This document shows positions 55,145-64,000 of a stretch of DNA of 64,000 nt, piece by piece. Below the pieces are notes generated by a model. That model searched no databases, was not told the DNA's origin, and was given only the letters and a program-made list of their open reading frames with translations. Source of the stretch: Terrimonas rubra (GTDB lineage: Bacteria > Bacteroidota > Bacteroidia > Chitinophagales > Chitinophagaceae). The number at the start of each line of letters is the position of its first letter. Within the stretch, counting starts at the first letter, position 1. The stretch spans positions 1,426,001 through 1,490,000 of the forward strand of contig NZ_JBHUOZ010000003.1 in the NCBI RefSeq assembly GCF_042686025.1, given 5' to 3'. Both the position numbers and the translations under genes were made by a program.

Positions 55145-58100
55145 GTGAGATTAAAGAGCTTAGAAATTAAAGGCTTCAAAAGTTTTGCCGATAAAACCAT
55201 TGTAAATTTTGACGACAACATTACGGGCATTGTAGGCCCCAATGGCTGTGGCAAAAGTAATATTGTGGACAGTATCCGCTGGGTAATCGGTGAACAAAAG
55301 ATCAGCCAGTTACGTAGCGAAAACCTGGACAGCCTGGTGTTTAACGGATCCAAAACCCGTTCTGCCAGCGGCCTGGCCGAGGTGAGCTTAACCTTTGAAA
55401 ACACAAAGAACCTGTTACCTACAGAGTTCAGTACCGTAACCATTACCCGTAAGTTTTATAAAAGCGGCGAAAGCGAATACCGGTTAAACGATGTGCAATG
55501 CCGTTTAAAGGATATTCAGAACCTGTTTATGGATACCGGTGTAAGCACCGACTCCTATGCGATTATCGAGCTGGGCATGGTGGATGACCTGATCAAGGAT
55601 AAGGACAACAGCCGTCGCCGGATGCTGGAGCAGGCCGCAGGTATATCCATTTACAAAACCCGTAAAAAGGAAGCCAAACAAAAACTGGATGCTACGGAGC
55701 AGGACCTGAACAGGATTGAAGACCTGTTGTTTGAAATTAACAACCAGTTAAAATCGCTGGAGAACCAGGCCAAGAAAGCCGAGAAGTACCACGAGATAAA
55801 AAAAGATTACCGCGAAATAAGTATAGAGCTGGCCAAAGCCGCTTTGGAAGGGTTTAACCTGACGTACAAAGAGCTGAATGAACAGCAGGATGCCGAAACT
55901 GATAAACGTATTCGTTTAGAAGCGGAGATAGCCAACGAAGAAGCAGACCTGGAGAAAGAGAAAGTTGGCTTTGTAGAAAAGGAGCGTGCCTTACAAAGCA
56001 TGCAGTATGCCTTTAATGAACTGGTACAACAGGTACGTACCAAAGAGAATGAAAAGAACTTAGCAGCCCAGAAATTAGAATACCTGACCGAACGCCAGAC
56101 CAGCTTACAGGACTTCCTGGAAAAAGCAGGCGGCCAGTTAAAAGGCCTGGAAGAAGGTATTGCCTTTACCGGCAAACAGGTACAGGAAGAAGAAAAGAAC
56201 CTGGAAAGTATCAGCGGCCAGTTAAGCGGCTTTCGCGAACAGGTGGATGCCAGCCGTAAGGTACTGGATGAAAAAAGGGTAGCGGTGGATGAACTGCGCG
56301 GCGAATACCAGCAGGTGCAACGCAGCCAGTTTGACGCAGAGAAGAAAGTAGCAGTAGCCGACACCTCCCTGCAAAACCTGCAGCGTACCATTACCCAGAT
56401 AGAGGACGAAAGGGCACAAAGGGAAGAACAACGTATTACACTTGACGAAGAACGTATAGCCAGGGAAAAAGAACTGGAAGCCAAAAAGGTAGACCTGGAG
56501 CAATTACAGGCACACCAGGAGCATACCAAAGAGCAGATATTACAGACACAATCCATACTGGAGGGTTTACGTAATGAACTGGCGGAAGAAAGCCGTAAGC
56601 TGGATGCCCGTAAGAACGAACATGACTTATTAAAAAGCATGATCGACTCGATGGAAGGCTACCCGGATAGTGTAAAATTCCTGCACAACAATAAAAACTG
56701 GAACCATACGGCGCCTATTCTTTCCGATATATTATATGTAAAGGAAGAGTACCGTACGGCTCTGGAGAATGTACTGGAGCCTTACCTGAACTACTATGTG
56801 GTAAATGACCTGCAGGAGGGTTTACAGGCCGTTCGTTTGCTGGATGAGAATAAAAAAGGTAAGGCCAACTTCTTCTTATTAGATAAGATCAACGAGTCTG
56901 TAACAGGTACAACTGCTACAGAAGTGGCCGGCAGTACCGCTGCCTTAAGCGTAGTGGAGGTGGATGAAAAATATGCTAAACTGGCTGCGCATTTATTACA
57001 AAATGTAGTGATTGCCGACAATGATGCTATTTTAGAGAACAGTAACGGCTTAGTGGTAATTGAGAAGACCGGTAAATATGTAAAAGGTAAATACTCCTTA
57101 ACCGGCGGTAGTGTGGGTTTAATTGAAGGTAAAAAAATTGGCCGTGTTAAGAACCTGGAGAAATTACAGGAAGGTATTGCCAAACAGGATGAGATTGTTA
57201 CCAACCTGAAAGCAACCATACAGGCCCGTCATAATGAAGTAGTGGCTTTTAATGAGGACCTGCGTGAAGCGGCATTAAGAGAAACAGAAAGAATTATACA
57301 GCAACTGACCAACCAGGTATTCTCTTTACAGAACAAACTGGAGAATCTGCAAAGCCAGCAAAATACCAGCCTGAGCCGCCTGGAGGATTATACCCAGCAG
57401 CAGCAGGCTACACAAAACTCGGTATCGGGTGTACGGGAGGAACTGGCTGAACTGAATGAACAGTTACAACTGTTCCAGTCCCGCTTACAGGAAGCTGCGG
57501 AAACATTTAAAACATCGGAACAAAATTATAACGAAGCCAACCAGCGTTATAACGAGTTCAACTTATCCGTTACCCGCCAGCAAAGTAAGATCACCGCCTT
57601 AAAGCAGGAGCTGGAGTTTAAGACCAACCAGTTGAACGACCTGAAAAACCAGGTAGATACCAATACGGCCCAGTTATCGGAAACATCAGAGAACATACAG
57701 GTATCATCGCAGCAGCTGAATGATACCCAGGAAGCCCTGGTAGAGATGATGCGTAAGAAAACCGAGGACGAAGCGGTATTGAATGAAGCCGACCAGGCTT
57801 ATTATGTGGTACGTAACCAGCTGAATGAAAAAGAAAGCGTATTACGCCAGAAGACAAAAGAAAAAGAGCAGATAGAACATTTCCTGGCTGCTATTAAGGA
57901 TAAACTGAACGAATTAAAACTACAGTTAGCCGGTACCAAAGAACGCCTGGATGTAGAATTCAGGATTAAACTGGAAGATATATTGGACCAGCAACGTACC
58001 GGTGAGGTAAGCGTGGAAGAATTGCAGGAAAAAGCCGACCGTATGAAAAAACGCCTGGAGAACCTGGGCGAAGTGAACCCTACGGCTATTGAGGCTTTCA

Positions 58101-58681
58101 CTGAAATGAAAAAACGTTACGAGTTCATTGTTGAACAAAAAACCGACCTGGTAACGGCAAAAGACAGTTTATTAAAAACCATCGAAGAGGTGGAAGCTAC
58201 TGCCAACCAGAAATTCCTGGAAACCTTTAACAGTGTAAAAGAAAACTTCATCAGGGTATTTAAATCCTTATTTACCGAAGATGACCATTGCGACCTGTTA
58301 CTGGATAACCCGGATAACCTGGCCGAAACCGGTATAGAGGTAATTGCCCGTCCTAAAGGTAAACGCCCCACTTCCTTAACCCAGTTAAGCGGTGGAGAAC
58401 GTACCTTAACGGCAACAGCATTACTGTTTGCTATTTACCTGATCAAACCGGCGCCGTTCTGTATCCTCGATGAGGTGGACGCCCCGCTGGATGATGCCAA
58501 CGTAGGTAAGTTCACCAATATGATCCGCCAGTTCAGTGATAACTCCCAGTTCATCATTGTTACCCACAATAAAACAACCATGAGTACCGTGGATGTTATA
58601 TATGGTGTAACCATGCAGGAGCCCGGTGTTAGTAAGCTGGTAAGCGTGGACTTCAGAAGCCTGCAGCAAAATCAGAATTAA
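55145..58681 (+). CDS. smc: chromosome segregation ATPase SMC
   Basis: 1178 residues with a GTG start. Walker A is GPNGCGKS at 31-38 within NITGIVGPNGCGKSNIV. The long coiled-coil arms flank a hinge (about 510-680; GYPDSVKFLHNNKNW, YYVVNDLQEGLQAVRLL). The ABC signature LSGGE is at 1081-1085 and Walker B is CILDEVDAPLDDAN. It forms the ring-shaped condensin that organises and separates the chromosome. Length is normal. scpA and scpB are not adjacent. Confidence 0.97.
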   Translation: MRLKSLEIKGFKSFADKTIVNFDDNITGIVGPNGCGKSNIVDSIRWVIGEQKISQLRSENLDSLVFNGSKTRSASGLAEVSLTFENTKNLLPTEFSTVTITRKFYKSGESEYRLNDVQCRLKDIQNLFMDTGVSTDSYAIIELGMVDDLIKDKDNSRRRMLEQAAGISIYKTRKKEAKQKLDATEQDLNRIEDLLFEINNQLKSLENQAKKAEKYHEIKKDYREISIELAKAALEGFNLTYKELNEQQDAETDKRIRLEAEIANEEADLEKEKVGFVEKERALQSMQYAFNELVQQVRTKENEKNLAAQKLEYLTERQTSLQDFLEKAGGQLKGLEEGIAFTGKQVQEEEKNLESISGQLSGFREQVDASRKVLDEKRVAVDELRGEYQQVQRSQFDAEKKVAVADTSLQNLQRTITQIEDERAQREEQRITLDEERIAREKELEAKKVDLEQLQAHQEHTKEQILQTQSILEGLRNELAEESRKLDARKNEHDLLKSMIDSMEGYPDSVKFLHNNKNWNHTAPILSDILYVKEEYRTALENVLEPYLNYYVVNDLQEGLQAVRLLDENKKGKANFFLLDKINESVTGTTATEVAGSTAALSVVEVDEKYAKLAAHLLQNVVIADNDAILENSNGLVVIEKTGKYVKGKYSLTGGSVGLIEGKKIGRVKNLEKLQEGIAKQDEIVTNLKATIQARHNEVVAFNEDLREAALRETERIIQQLTNQVFSLQNKLENLQSQQNTSLSRLEDYTQQQQATQNSVSGVREELAELNEQLQLFQSRLQEAAETFKTSEQNYNEANQRYNEFNLSVTRQQSKITALKQELEFKTNQLNDLKNQVDTNTAQLSETSENIQVSSQQLNDTQEALVEMMRKKTEDEAVLNEADQAYYVVRNQLNEKESVLRQKTKEKEQIEHFLAAIKDKLNELKLQLAGTKERLDVEFRIKLEDILDQQRTGEVSVEELQEKADRMKKRLENLGEVNPTAIEAFTEMKKRYEFIVEQKTDLVTAKDSLLKTIEEVEATANQKFLETFNSVKENFIRVFKSLFTEDDHCDLLLDNPDNLAETGIEVIARPKGKRPTSLTQLSGGERTLTATALLFAIYLIKPAPFCILDEVDAPLDDANVGKFTNMIRQFSDNSQFIIVTHNKTTMSTVDVIYGVTMQEPGVSKLVSVDFRSLQQNQN

Positions 58682-58699
58682 ATAACTGATGATAATAAT

Positions 58700-58729
58700 A
58701 AAAAGCACCAACTGAGTTGGTGCTTTTTT
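58700..58729. terminator. bidirectional terminator
   Basis: AAAAGCACCAACT / GTTGGTGCTTTT with a GA loop and a following T run. It lies between convergent smc and the porin-like gene. Confidence 0.92.
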
Positions 58730-58755
58730 GTTTGGTACTTAGCTGTTCATACCTG

Positions 58756-59364
58756 TTATTTAGCGAATAACTGGCCGATATTGTAAAATGCGGACAGACC
58801 GATTACCTGGTTCTTTAAATTACCACCGCCGACAGCTATCTTATTTATTTTTGATAAACTGAAGGAATACCGCAGGTCTACACTCAATCCCTTTACCACA
58901 TCGTTCAGGTCATAACCCACACCAATGGGTACACGGATATCTACCGGTTTGTAATACGGTTTAATATTATTGTTGCCATTGCCATATTTTTCTTTTGATG
59001 CTACCAGGATACCAAACTGGGGACCGGCTTCGGCATATAATCCTTTTACAAATTTATACTGGAATAATAAAGGTATTTGTACATAGGATTTATTGATATT
59101 GCCTTTTGTACCCGAAGATACCCGCTCTTCCTTGGTTCCTTCCCTGGAAAAGAATGTTTCTACCTGTACCGCCATGGCCTTATTCAGTGCATACTTACCG
59201 TACAGGCCAATACTGAAACCCGGCTGGAATTTTGTTTTAAAATCATCGTTGGTAAAGGATATTTTACTCACATTTAAGCCGGCCCGGGCGCCGTAGCTTA
59301 ACTGGGCCTGGCTAAAATGATAAGCAGCTAAAAGTGTTACGAGGGTGATGACCAATTTTTTCAT
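58756..59364 (-). CDS. porin-like outer-membrane beta-barrel protein
   Basis: 202 residues from the ATG at 59362-59364, because only that start gives a signal peptide (KKLVITLVTLLAAYHFSQAQ). The mature part is a PorT/OmpW-like barrel: LSYGARAGLNVSKISF, GFSIGLYGKYALNK, SYVQIPLLFQYKFV, GLYAEAGPQFGILV and a final strand with VIGLSAFYNI. The family is very common in Bacteroidota and its role is usually unknown. Confidence 0.8.
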   Translation of the reverse strand: MKKLVITLVTLLAAYHFSQAQLSYGARAGLNVSKISFTNDDFKTKFQPGFSIGLYGKYALNKAMAVQVETFFSREGTKEERVSSGTKGNINKSYVQIPLLFQYKFVKGLYAEAGPQFGILVASKEKYGNGNNNIKPYYKPVDIRVPIGVGYDLNDVVKGLSVDLRYSFSLSKINKIAVGGGNLKNQVIGLSAFYNIGQLFAK

Positions 59365-59640
59365 GATTGTTATGTTTAGTTTGGATAACAAAAATGAAAA
59401 CAGCCGTCCTATTATAAAATACTTAGTTTGTAGTAGTGATTATCAATAACTAAGATAAAGCACTGGGATGAACCGGAAATGACAAAAAGGTAGTATATCG
59501 TTTGTTTTAACCCATAAATATGACAGTAAATGTGGCGGTTAAAGCACCTGACACGCCAAATATGACATTTTTACATACTTGCCGGTTCGGCATAATGATT
59601 GACAATAAAGATTGCCTGCAGATAAGGGGCAAATACATAA

Positions 59641-59646
59641 AAGGAG
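59641..59646 (+). promoter_or_regulatory. Shine-Dalgarno site of dnaK
   Basis: AAGGAG lies 10 bp before the ATG at 59657. Such a strong site is unusual in this window and supports the 59657 start over the upstream frame start at 59612. Confidence 0.7.
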
Positions 59647-59656
59647 AATTTTTATT

Positions 59657-61561
59657 ATGGGAAAAATTATTGGAATAGACTTAGGTACCACAAACAGTTG
59701 CGTTGCCGTAATGGAAGGTAACGAACCCGTGGTAATTGCAAATGACGAAGGGCGCAGAACAACCCCGTCAGTAGTTGCATTCTTGAAAAACGGCGAACGT
59801 AAGGTGGGTGACCCTGCCAAACGCCAGGCAATTACAAATCCTCAGAACACCATTAACTCGGTAAAACGTTTTATGGGTCGCCAGTTCAACGAGGTAACAG
59901 AAGAGATCAGTCACTGGAGTTATAAAGTTGCCAAAGGCGACAATAATACCGTGCGTATTGATATTGACGGCAGGTTATATACCCCCCAGGAAATATCGGC
60001 CATGGTATTACAGAAAATGAAAAAAACGGCTGAAGACTATTTAGGCCAGGAAGTAACAGAAGCGGTTATTACCGTACCTGCTTACTTTAACGATGCACAA
60101 CGCCAGGCTACCAAGGAAGCCGGTGAAATTGCAGGCTTAACTGTACGCCGTATTGTAAACGAACCTACTGCCGCAGCCCTGGCTTATGGCCTGGATAAAG
60201 GTAAACACGACCAGAAAATTGCCGTGTTTGACTTAGGTGGTGGTACTTTCGATATCTCGGTACTGGAACTGGGCGATGGCGTATTTGAAGTAAAAAGCAC
60301 CAATGGTGATACACACTTAGGTGGTGACGACTTTGATAAAGTGATCATGGACTGGTTGGCCGATGAGTTTAAAAACGAAGAAGCTATTGACCTGCGTAAA
60401 GACCCGATGGCTTTACAACGTTTAAAAGAAGCTGCTGAAAAAGCAAAAGTAGAGTTATCCTCTTCTTCAGAAACAGAGATCAACCTGCCTTATATTACCG
60501 CAGTAGATGGTGTGCCTAAACACCTGGTTAAAAAATTAACCCGTGCTAAATTTGAGCAACTGGCCGACAGCTTATTTGCCCGTTGTTTAAAACCATGCGA
60601 AGCGGCTTTAAAAGATGCCGGCATGAGCACTTCTCAAATTGATGAAGTGATACTGGTAGGTGGTAGTACCCGTATTCCTAAAGTACAGGAAATTGTAGAG
60701 AAATTCTTTGGCAAAAAACCAAACCGTGGTGTTAACCCCGATGAGGTAGTAGCCGTAGGTGCTGCTATACAAGGTGCGGTATTAACCGGTGAAGTAAAAG
60801 ATGTACTGTTGTTAGACGTTACACCTTTATCACTTGGTATTGAAACCATGGGTGGTGTAATGACCCGTTTGATTGACAGTAACACAACCATCCCGACTAA
60901 AAAATCGGAAGTGTTCTCTACTGCCAGCGATAACCAGCCCGGTGTACAAATTCATGTACTGCAAGGCGAGCGTCCTATGTCTAAAGACAATAAGAGCCTG
61001 GGTATCTTTAACTTGGATGGCATTCCGCCTGCACCACGTGGTGTACCACAGGTAGAAGTAACCTTTGATATTGATGCGAACGGTATTTTACACGTAACCG
61101 CAAAAGACAAAGGAACCGGTAAAGAACAAAAAATTCACATCGAAGCCGGTAGCGGTTTAAGCAAAGATGAGGTAGAAAAAATGAAAGCCGAAGCCCGTGC
61201 CAACGAAGCTTCTGATAAAGCGGAACGTGAAAAAGTAGAAAAACTGAACGCCGCTGACAGCCTGATCTTCCAAACCGAAAAACAGGTAAAAGAATACGGT
61301 GATAAAATCCCGGCCGATAAAAAAGCGACTATCGAAGAAGCCGCTGAAAAATTAAAAGAAGCGCACAAGGCACAGGACATTGCAGGTATCGATGCCCATA
61401 TGGCAACCTTAAACGCAGCCTGGACAGCCGCCAGCGAAGATATTTACAAAACCCAGGGAGCCGAAGGTGGCGCACAACAACCCGGTGCAGATGCAGGTCA
61501 GCAAACCTCAGATGCCGGTGGTGATAACGTAACCGACGTTCCTTACGAGGAAGTAAAATAA
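59657..61561 (+). CDS. dnaK: molecular chaperone DnaK (Hsp70)
   Basis: 634 residues. The ATPase domain has IGIDLGTTNSCVAVME, VTVPAYFNDAQRQATKEA, NEPTAAALAYGLDKG and IAVFDLGGGTFDISVLE. The substrate domain contains VLLLDVTPLSLGIETMGG and the C-terminus has the acidic VTDVPYEEVK end. It folds and remodels proteins with DnaJ and GrpE, which are not in this window. The start at 59657 is supported by the Shine-Dalgarno site. No CIRCE inverted repeat is visible upstream, so its heat control is not the HrcA type. Confidence 0.97.
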   Translation: MGKIIGIDLGTTNSCVAVMEGNEPVVIANDEGRRTTPSVVAFLKNGERKVGDPAKRQAITNPQNTINSVKRFMGRQFNEVTEEISHWSYKVAKGDNNTVRIDIDGRLYTPQEISAMVLQKMKKTAEDYLGQEVTEAVITVPAYFNDAQRQATKEAGEIAGLTVRRIVNEPTAAALAYGLDKGKHDQKIAVFDLGGGTFDISVLELGDGVFEVKSTNGDTHLGGDDFDKVIMDWLADEFKNEEAIDLRKDPMALQRLKEAAEKAKVELSSSSETEINLPYITAVDGVPKHLVKKLTRAKFEQLADSLFARCLKPCEAALKDAGMSTSQIDEVILVGGSTRIPKVQEIVEKFFGKKPNRGVNPDEVVAVGAAIQGAVLTGEVKDVLLLDVTPLSLGIETMGGVMTRLIDSNTTIPTKKSEVFSTASDNQPGVQIHVLQGERPMSKDNKSLGIFNLDGIPPAPRGVPQVEVTFDIDANGILHVTAKDKGTGKEQKIHIEAGSGLSKDEVEKMKAEARANEASDKAEREKVEKLNAADSLIFQTEKQVKEYGDKIPADKKATIEEAAEKLKEAHKAQDIAGIDAHMATLNAAWTAASEDIYKTQGAEGGAQQPGADAGQQTSDAGGDNVTDVPYEEVK

Positions 61562-61583
61562 ATGGCAGTTTTACTGCAACCGG

Positions 61584-61610
61584 GCCCCGCTTTTAAGCGG
61601 GGCTTTTTTT
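61584..61610 (+). terminator. terminator of dnaK
   Basis: GCCCCGC / GCGGGGC stem with a TTTTAA loop, followed by eight T, 23 bp after the stop codon. Confidence 0.92.
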
Positions 61611-61680
61611 ATACCCTCTATCCCTGGAGGGGCTTTAAAACTTGAATTTGGATAATTGTTTTTATTTATCATCGTCCCTC

Positions 61681-61722
61681 CCTTGATTGGGCCTTAGTTG
61701 CGTCGCACTCTTGTACGTCCCG
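61681..61722 (-). repeat. short intergenic element, GCGTCGCAA family, copy G (inverted)
   Basis: On the minus strand it reads AGAGTGCGACGCAACTAAGG then CCCAATCAAGG. This matches copies E and F (GCGTCGCAA, then GGCCC-ATCA-GG) apart from the changes in the GCGNCGCAA core. Confidence 0.5.
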
Positions 61723-61862
61723 TAATGCTATTCGGCACTGTATAAGTATTCTTTTCCCTGTTGTCATCTCAATTATTAATTATTAAATCTTAATGATTAA
61801 TTTACACACCAGTCTTTCTTTACGTAACTTGCCGTTTATCAATTCTAAAATATCATTTCTTC

Positions 61863-64000
61863 ATGAGAAAATTGCTTTGTCTTTTCTTGCTGTTTTCGGG
61901 CTTGGTAGCCGCTGCCCAGCTACAATCTCCTGAACAATTCTTAGGTTATAAAATTGGTACCCGTTATACCCCGCACTGGCAGGTGGTCAACTACTTTAAA
62001 CATGTGGCACAAAACACGCCGGCCAACGTAAAACTGCAGCAGTATGGTGTTACCAACGAACACCGTCCCTTATACCTGGCTTTTATTTCAACAGCCGAAA
62101 ATATTACCAACCTCGAAAGTATCAGGTTGAACAACCTGCGTTTGGCCAACCTGGCAAAAGACCGGATGGCGCCGCAGGAAAATGCGCCAGCCATTGTATG
62201 GTTAAGCTACAATGTGCATGGTAATGAAACCTCCTCGTCAGAAGCAGCTATGCTCACCATCTTTGCATTGGTTGACCCAGCTAACAGCCAGACAAAAGAA
62301 TGGCTTAAAAATACCGTAGTGATCATGGACCCATGCGTAAACCCTGATGGCAGGGATCGTTATGTAAACTGGTTCAACAGCGTGGTAGGTACGCAATACA
62401 ACCCGCGTTTAGATGCCCGTGAACACAGGGAGCCATGGCCGGGCGGTCGCAGTAACCACTATAACTTTGACCTTAACCGCGACTGGGCCTGGCAAACACA
62501 GGTAGAAAGCCAGCAGCGTATTGTACAATACAACCAGTGGATGCCACAGGTACACGTGGACTACCACGAACAAGGCATCAACCAGCCTTACTACTTTGCA
62601 CCCGCCGCACAACCATACCATGAAGCCATTACCAAATGGCAGCGTGATTTCCAGGTAACTATTGGTAAAAACCATGCAAAATACTTTGACCGTAATGGCT
62701 GGTTATATTTTACCAAGGAGATATTTGACCTGTTTTATCCTTCCTACGGTGATACCTATCCTTTATACAATGGTGCTATTGGTATGACCTACGAACAGGG
62801 TGGTGGCCCGGCCGGTGGTCTTGGCGCCAATACCGATGAAGGCGATACCCTTACTTTATATGACAGGGCTATTCACCATTTCACTACCGGTTTAAGCACC
62901 ATTGAGATCGCCTCTCAAAACGCCGGCAATCTTATTAAAGAATTCAGGTCCTTCTTCAATATGGCCGTTAGCGGTGGCATTGGAGAGTATAAATCTTATG
63001 TTATTAAAAACGGGCCCGCTGATAATGAAAAAGTAAAAGCTTTATTAGAATTATTAGATAAAAACGGCATCCAGTACGGCTCCGGCTCCGGTAACGGAAA
63101 GGGGTATAATTACCATACCGGTAAGGAAGAGGCTTTCAGTGTGGGGAGTAACGATGTGGTTATTTCAGGTTCGCAGCCCCGGGCTACCATGGTGAAGGTT
63201 TTATTCGAACCCAACTCCAAACTGGTGGATTCTTTAACCTACGATATCACAGCCTGGTCATTGCCTTATGTATACGGGTTAACCGCTTTTGCCAGCAAAG
63301 CTAATATTCCTGTTGGTGCTAAACAGCCTGCAGCAGCCATCACTAATACAGCTACGGATGCTTATGGTTATGTACTGAAATGGGAAGGAGTGTATACGGC
63401 CAAAGCAGTTGCGGCATTACTGCAAAAAGGAATAAAGCTGCGTTACAGCGAAACCCCGTTCACCATTAAAGACCAGAACTTTGCCAGTGGCTCGGTTATC
63501 ATCCTTAAAAAAGGGAATGAAAGCCTGGGTAATAAACTTTGGGATATGGTGAGCCAGGTATGTAACGAGAAAAATGTACAACTGCATGCCGTTAACACGG
63601 GTATGGTGGACAAAGGTTTCGACTTTGGAAGTTCCAGGGTACATATGATCAAAGCGCCGAAAGTGGCTTTATTAACCGGCGAAGGCGTATCATCGAATGC
63701 TGCGGGTGAAGTATGGCATTTCATGGAAAAAGAATTAGGCTATCCTGTTACCTTGATCAATGCTACTGATTTTGGAAGAGCCGACTGGAACAATATTGAT
63801 GTGCTGGTACTGCCCAGTGGTAACTACCGGTTTTTAAATGATAAAAATGCGGCGGAAGAACTGGCCGGCTGGATACGCAAAGGTGGTCGCTTAGTGGCAC
63901 TGGAAAGCGCCGTATTACAGCTTTCCAGGCAGGACTGGAGCGTGATCAAACAACGCAAGGATGAAGATACCGTTAATAAAAAAGATCCTTACCGCTCCTT
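61863..64000 (+). CDS. M14-family zinc carboxypeptidase (partial at window end)
   Basis: At least 712 residues, open at base 64000. A signal peptide (RKLLCLFLLFSGLVAAAQ) is followed by the M14 peptidase domain. The zinc ligands His119 and Glu122 lie in SYNVHGNETSSSEAAM, a third His is in QVHVDYHEQG (231 or 235), and the catalytic Glu311 is in GMTYEQGG. NRDWAWQTQVESQ is the substrate-binding region. Past about 590 a flavodoxin/glutamine-amidotransferase-like fold begins (VALLTGEGVSSNAAG, DVLVLPSGNYRFL). It is a large exported peptidase with an added domain. The end lies beyond the window. Confidence 0.88.
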   Translation, partial: MRKLLCLFLLFSGLVAAAQLQSPEQFLGYKIGTRYTPHWQVVNYFKHVAQNTPANVKLQQYGVTNEHRPLYLAFISTAENITNLESIRLNNLRLANLAKDRMAPQENAPAIVWLSYNVHGNETSSSEAAMLTIFALVDPANSQTKEWLKNTVVIMDPCVNPDGRDRYVNWFNSVVGTQYNPRLDAREHREPWPGGRSNHYNFDLNRDWAWQTQVESQQRIVQYNQWMPQVHVDYHEQGINQPYYFAPAAQPYHEAITKWQRDFQVTIGKNHAKYFDRNGWLYFTKEIFDLFYPSYGDTYPLYNGAIGMTYEQGGGPAGGLGANTDEGDTLTLYDRAIHHFTTGLSTIEIASQNAGNLIKEFRSFFNMAVSGGIGEYKSYVIKNGPADNEKVKALLELLDKNGIQYGSGSGNGKGYNYHTGKEEAFSVGSNDVVISGSQPRATMVKVLFEPNSKLVDSLTYDITAWSLPYVYGLTAFASKANIPVGAKQPAAAITNTATDAYGYVLKWEGVYTAKAVAALLQKGIKLRYSETPFTIKDQNFASGSVIILKKGNESLGNKLWDMVSQVCNEKNVQLHAVNTGMVDKGFDFGSSRVHMIKAPKVALLTGEGVSSNAAGEVWHFMEKELGYPVTLINATDFGRADWNNIDVLVLPSGNYRFLNDKNAAEELAGWIRKGGRLVALESAVLQLSRQDWSVIKQRKDEDTVNKKDPYRS

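Larger units (their letters stand above)
61562..61862. other. 301-bp intergenic region with terminator and repeat copy G
   Basis: This region holds the dnaK terminator, the inverted copy G of the GCGTCGCAA element and the upstream region of the M14 gene. I see no ORF in it. Confidence 0.6.

Noticed and set aside
55807..56640. 277-residue minus-strand ORF inside smc
   Set aside because: Serine/leucine-rich shadow of the coiled-coil codons of smc.
59365..59656. CIRCE/HrcA operator before dnaK
   Set aside because: No TTAGCACTC-N9-GAGTGCTAA dyad is present in the upstream region.
1..64000. tRNA or rRNA genes, insertion sequences, prophage
   Set aside because: I found no cloverleaf, no conserved rRNA blocks, no transposase or integrase gene, and no phage structural genes. 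Faint tRNA-like folds were not checked by program.

Overview
The window looks like a chromosomal segment of a Bacteroidota bacterium, most likely from the Chitinophagaceae or a close relative. The signs are a SusC/SusD/lipoprotein trio, type IX secretion genes (a SprE/PorW homologue and a T9SS C-terminal sorting domain), a hybrid histidine kinase/response regulator/AraC protein, a Bacteroides-type promoter (TTTG, 20 bp, TAnnTTTG), few Shine-Dalgarno sites, many SPII lipoproteins and DUF1080 + Gfo/Idh/MocA neighbours. I see no rRNA, tRNA, CRISPR array, prophage or insertion sequence. Family assignments come from reading motifs, not from searches.

Layout. 1-5.4 kb: tail of a probable fmt gene, a LysM/double-psi-barrel secreted protein, a VWA protein and dipeptidyl peptidase IV. 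5.4-11.9 kb: an 834-bp regulatory region with phased T-tracts, an inverted repeat, a promoter and a long leader, then SusC, SusD and a DUF1735-like lipoprotein with no glycoside hydrolase nearby. 12-20.5 kb: an alpha-oxoamine-synthase-family enzyme (sphingoid or sulfonolipid type), a class A penicillin-binding protein, a DUF4412 protein and SprE/PorW. 20.7-32 kb: divergent galM/galK, an outer-membrane protein, DinB-like and CocE/NonD proteins, two Gfo/Idh/MocA proteins, a B12/radical SAM protein and a two-domain DUF1080 protein. 32-37.7 kb: glnS, a VapBC-type toxin-antitoxin pair, and an acyl-CoA mutase coupled to an isochorismatase-family hydrolase.

38-47.3 kb: a 1684-residue repetitive secreted protein, a small T9SS-sorted partner and a 7TM hybrid sensor/AraC regulator. 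47.4-50.6 kb: two paralogous lipoproteins, then a GxxExxY (PD-(D/E)xK-like) gene lying inside an array of 119-120-bp palindromic repeats that runs up to the start codon of a di-haem cytochrome c peroxidase. 50.7-54.3 kb: ECF sigma factor and anti-sigma factor, then two exported ferritin-like proteins and a tryptophan-rich secreted protein. 55.1-64 kb: smc, a porin-like protein, dnaK and an M14 carboxypeptidase that runs off the window end.

The most interesting non-genic content is three families of intergenic repeats. The first is the 119-120-bp palindromic units around the GxxExxY gene. The second is four copies of a roughly 105-117-bp element with GGGCTG...CAGCCC ends. The third is three copies of a roughly 42-bp element around a GCGTCGCAA core. 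The GxxExxY gene plus its repeats is the best candidate for an undescribed system, by analogy with REP/RAYT pairs; that link is inference.
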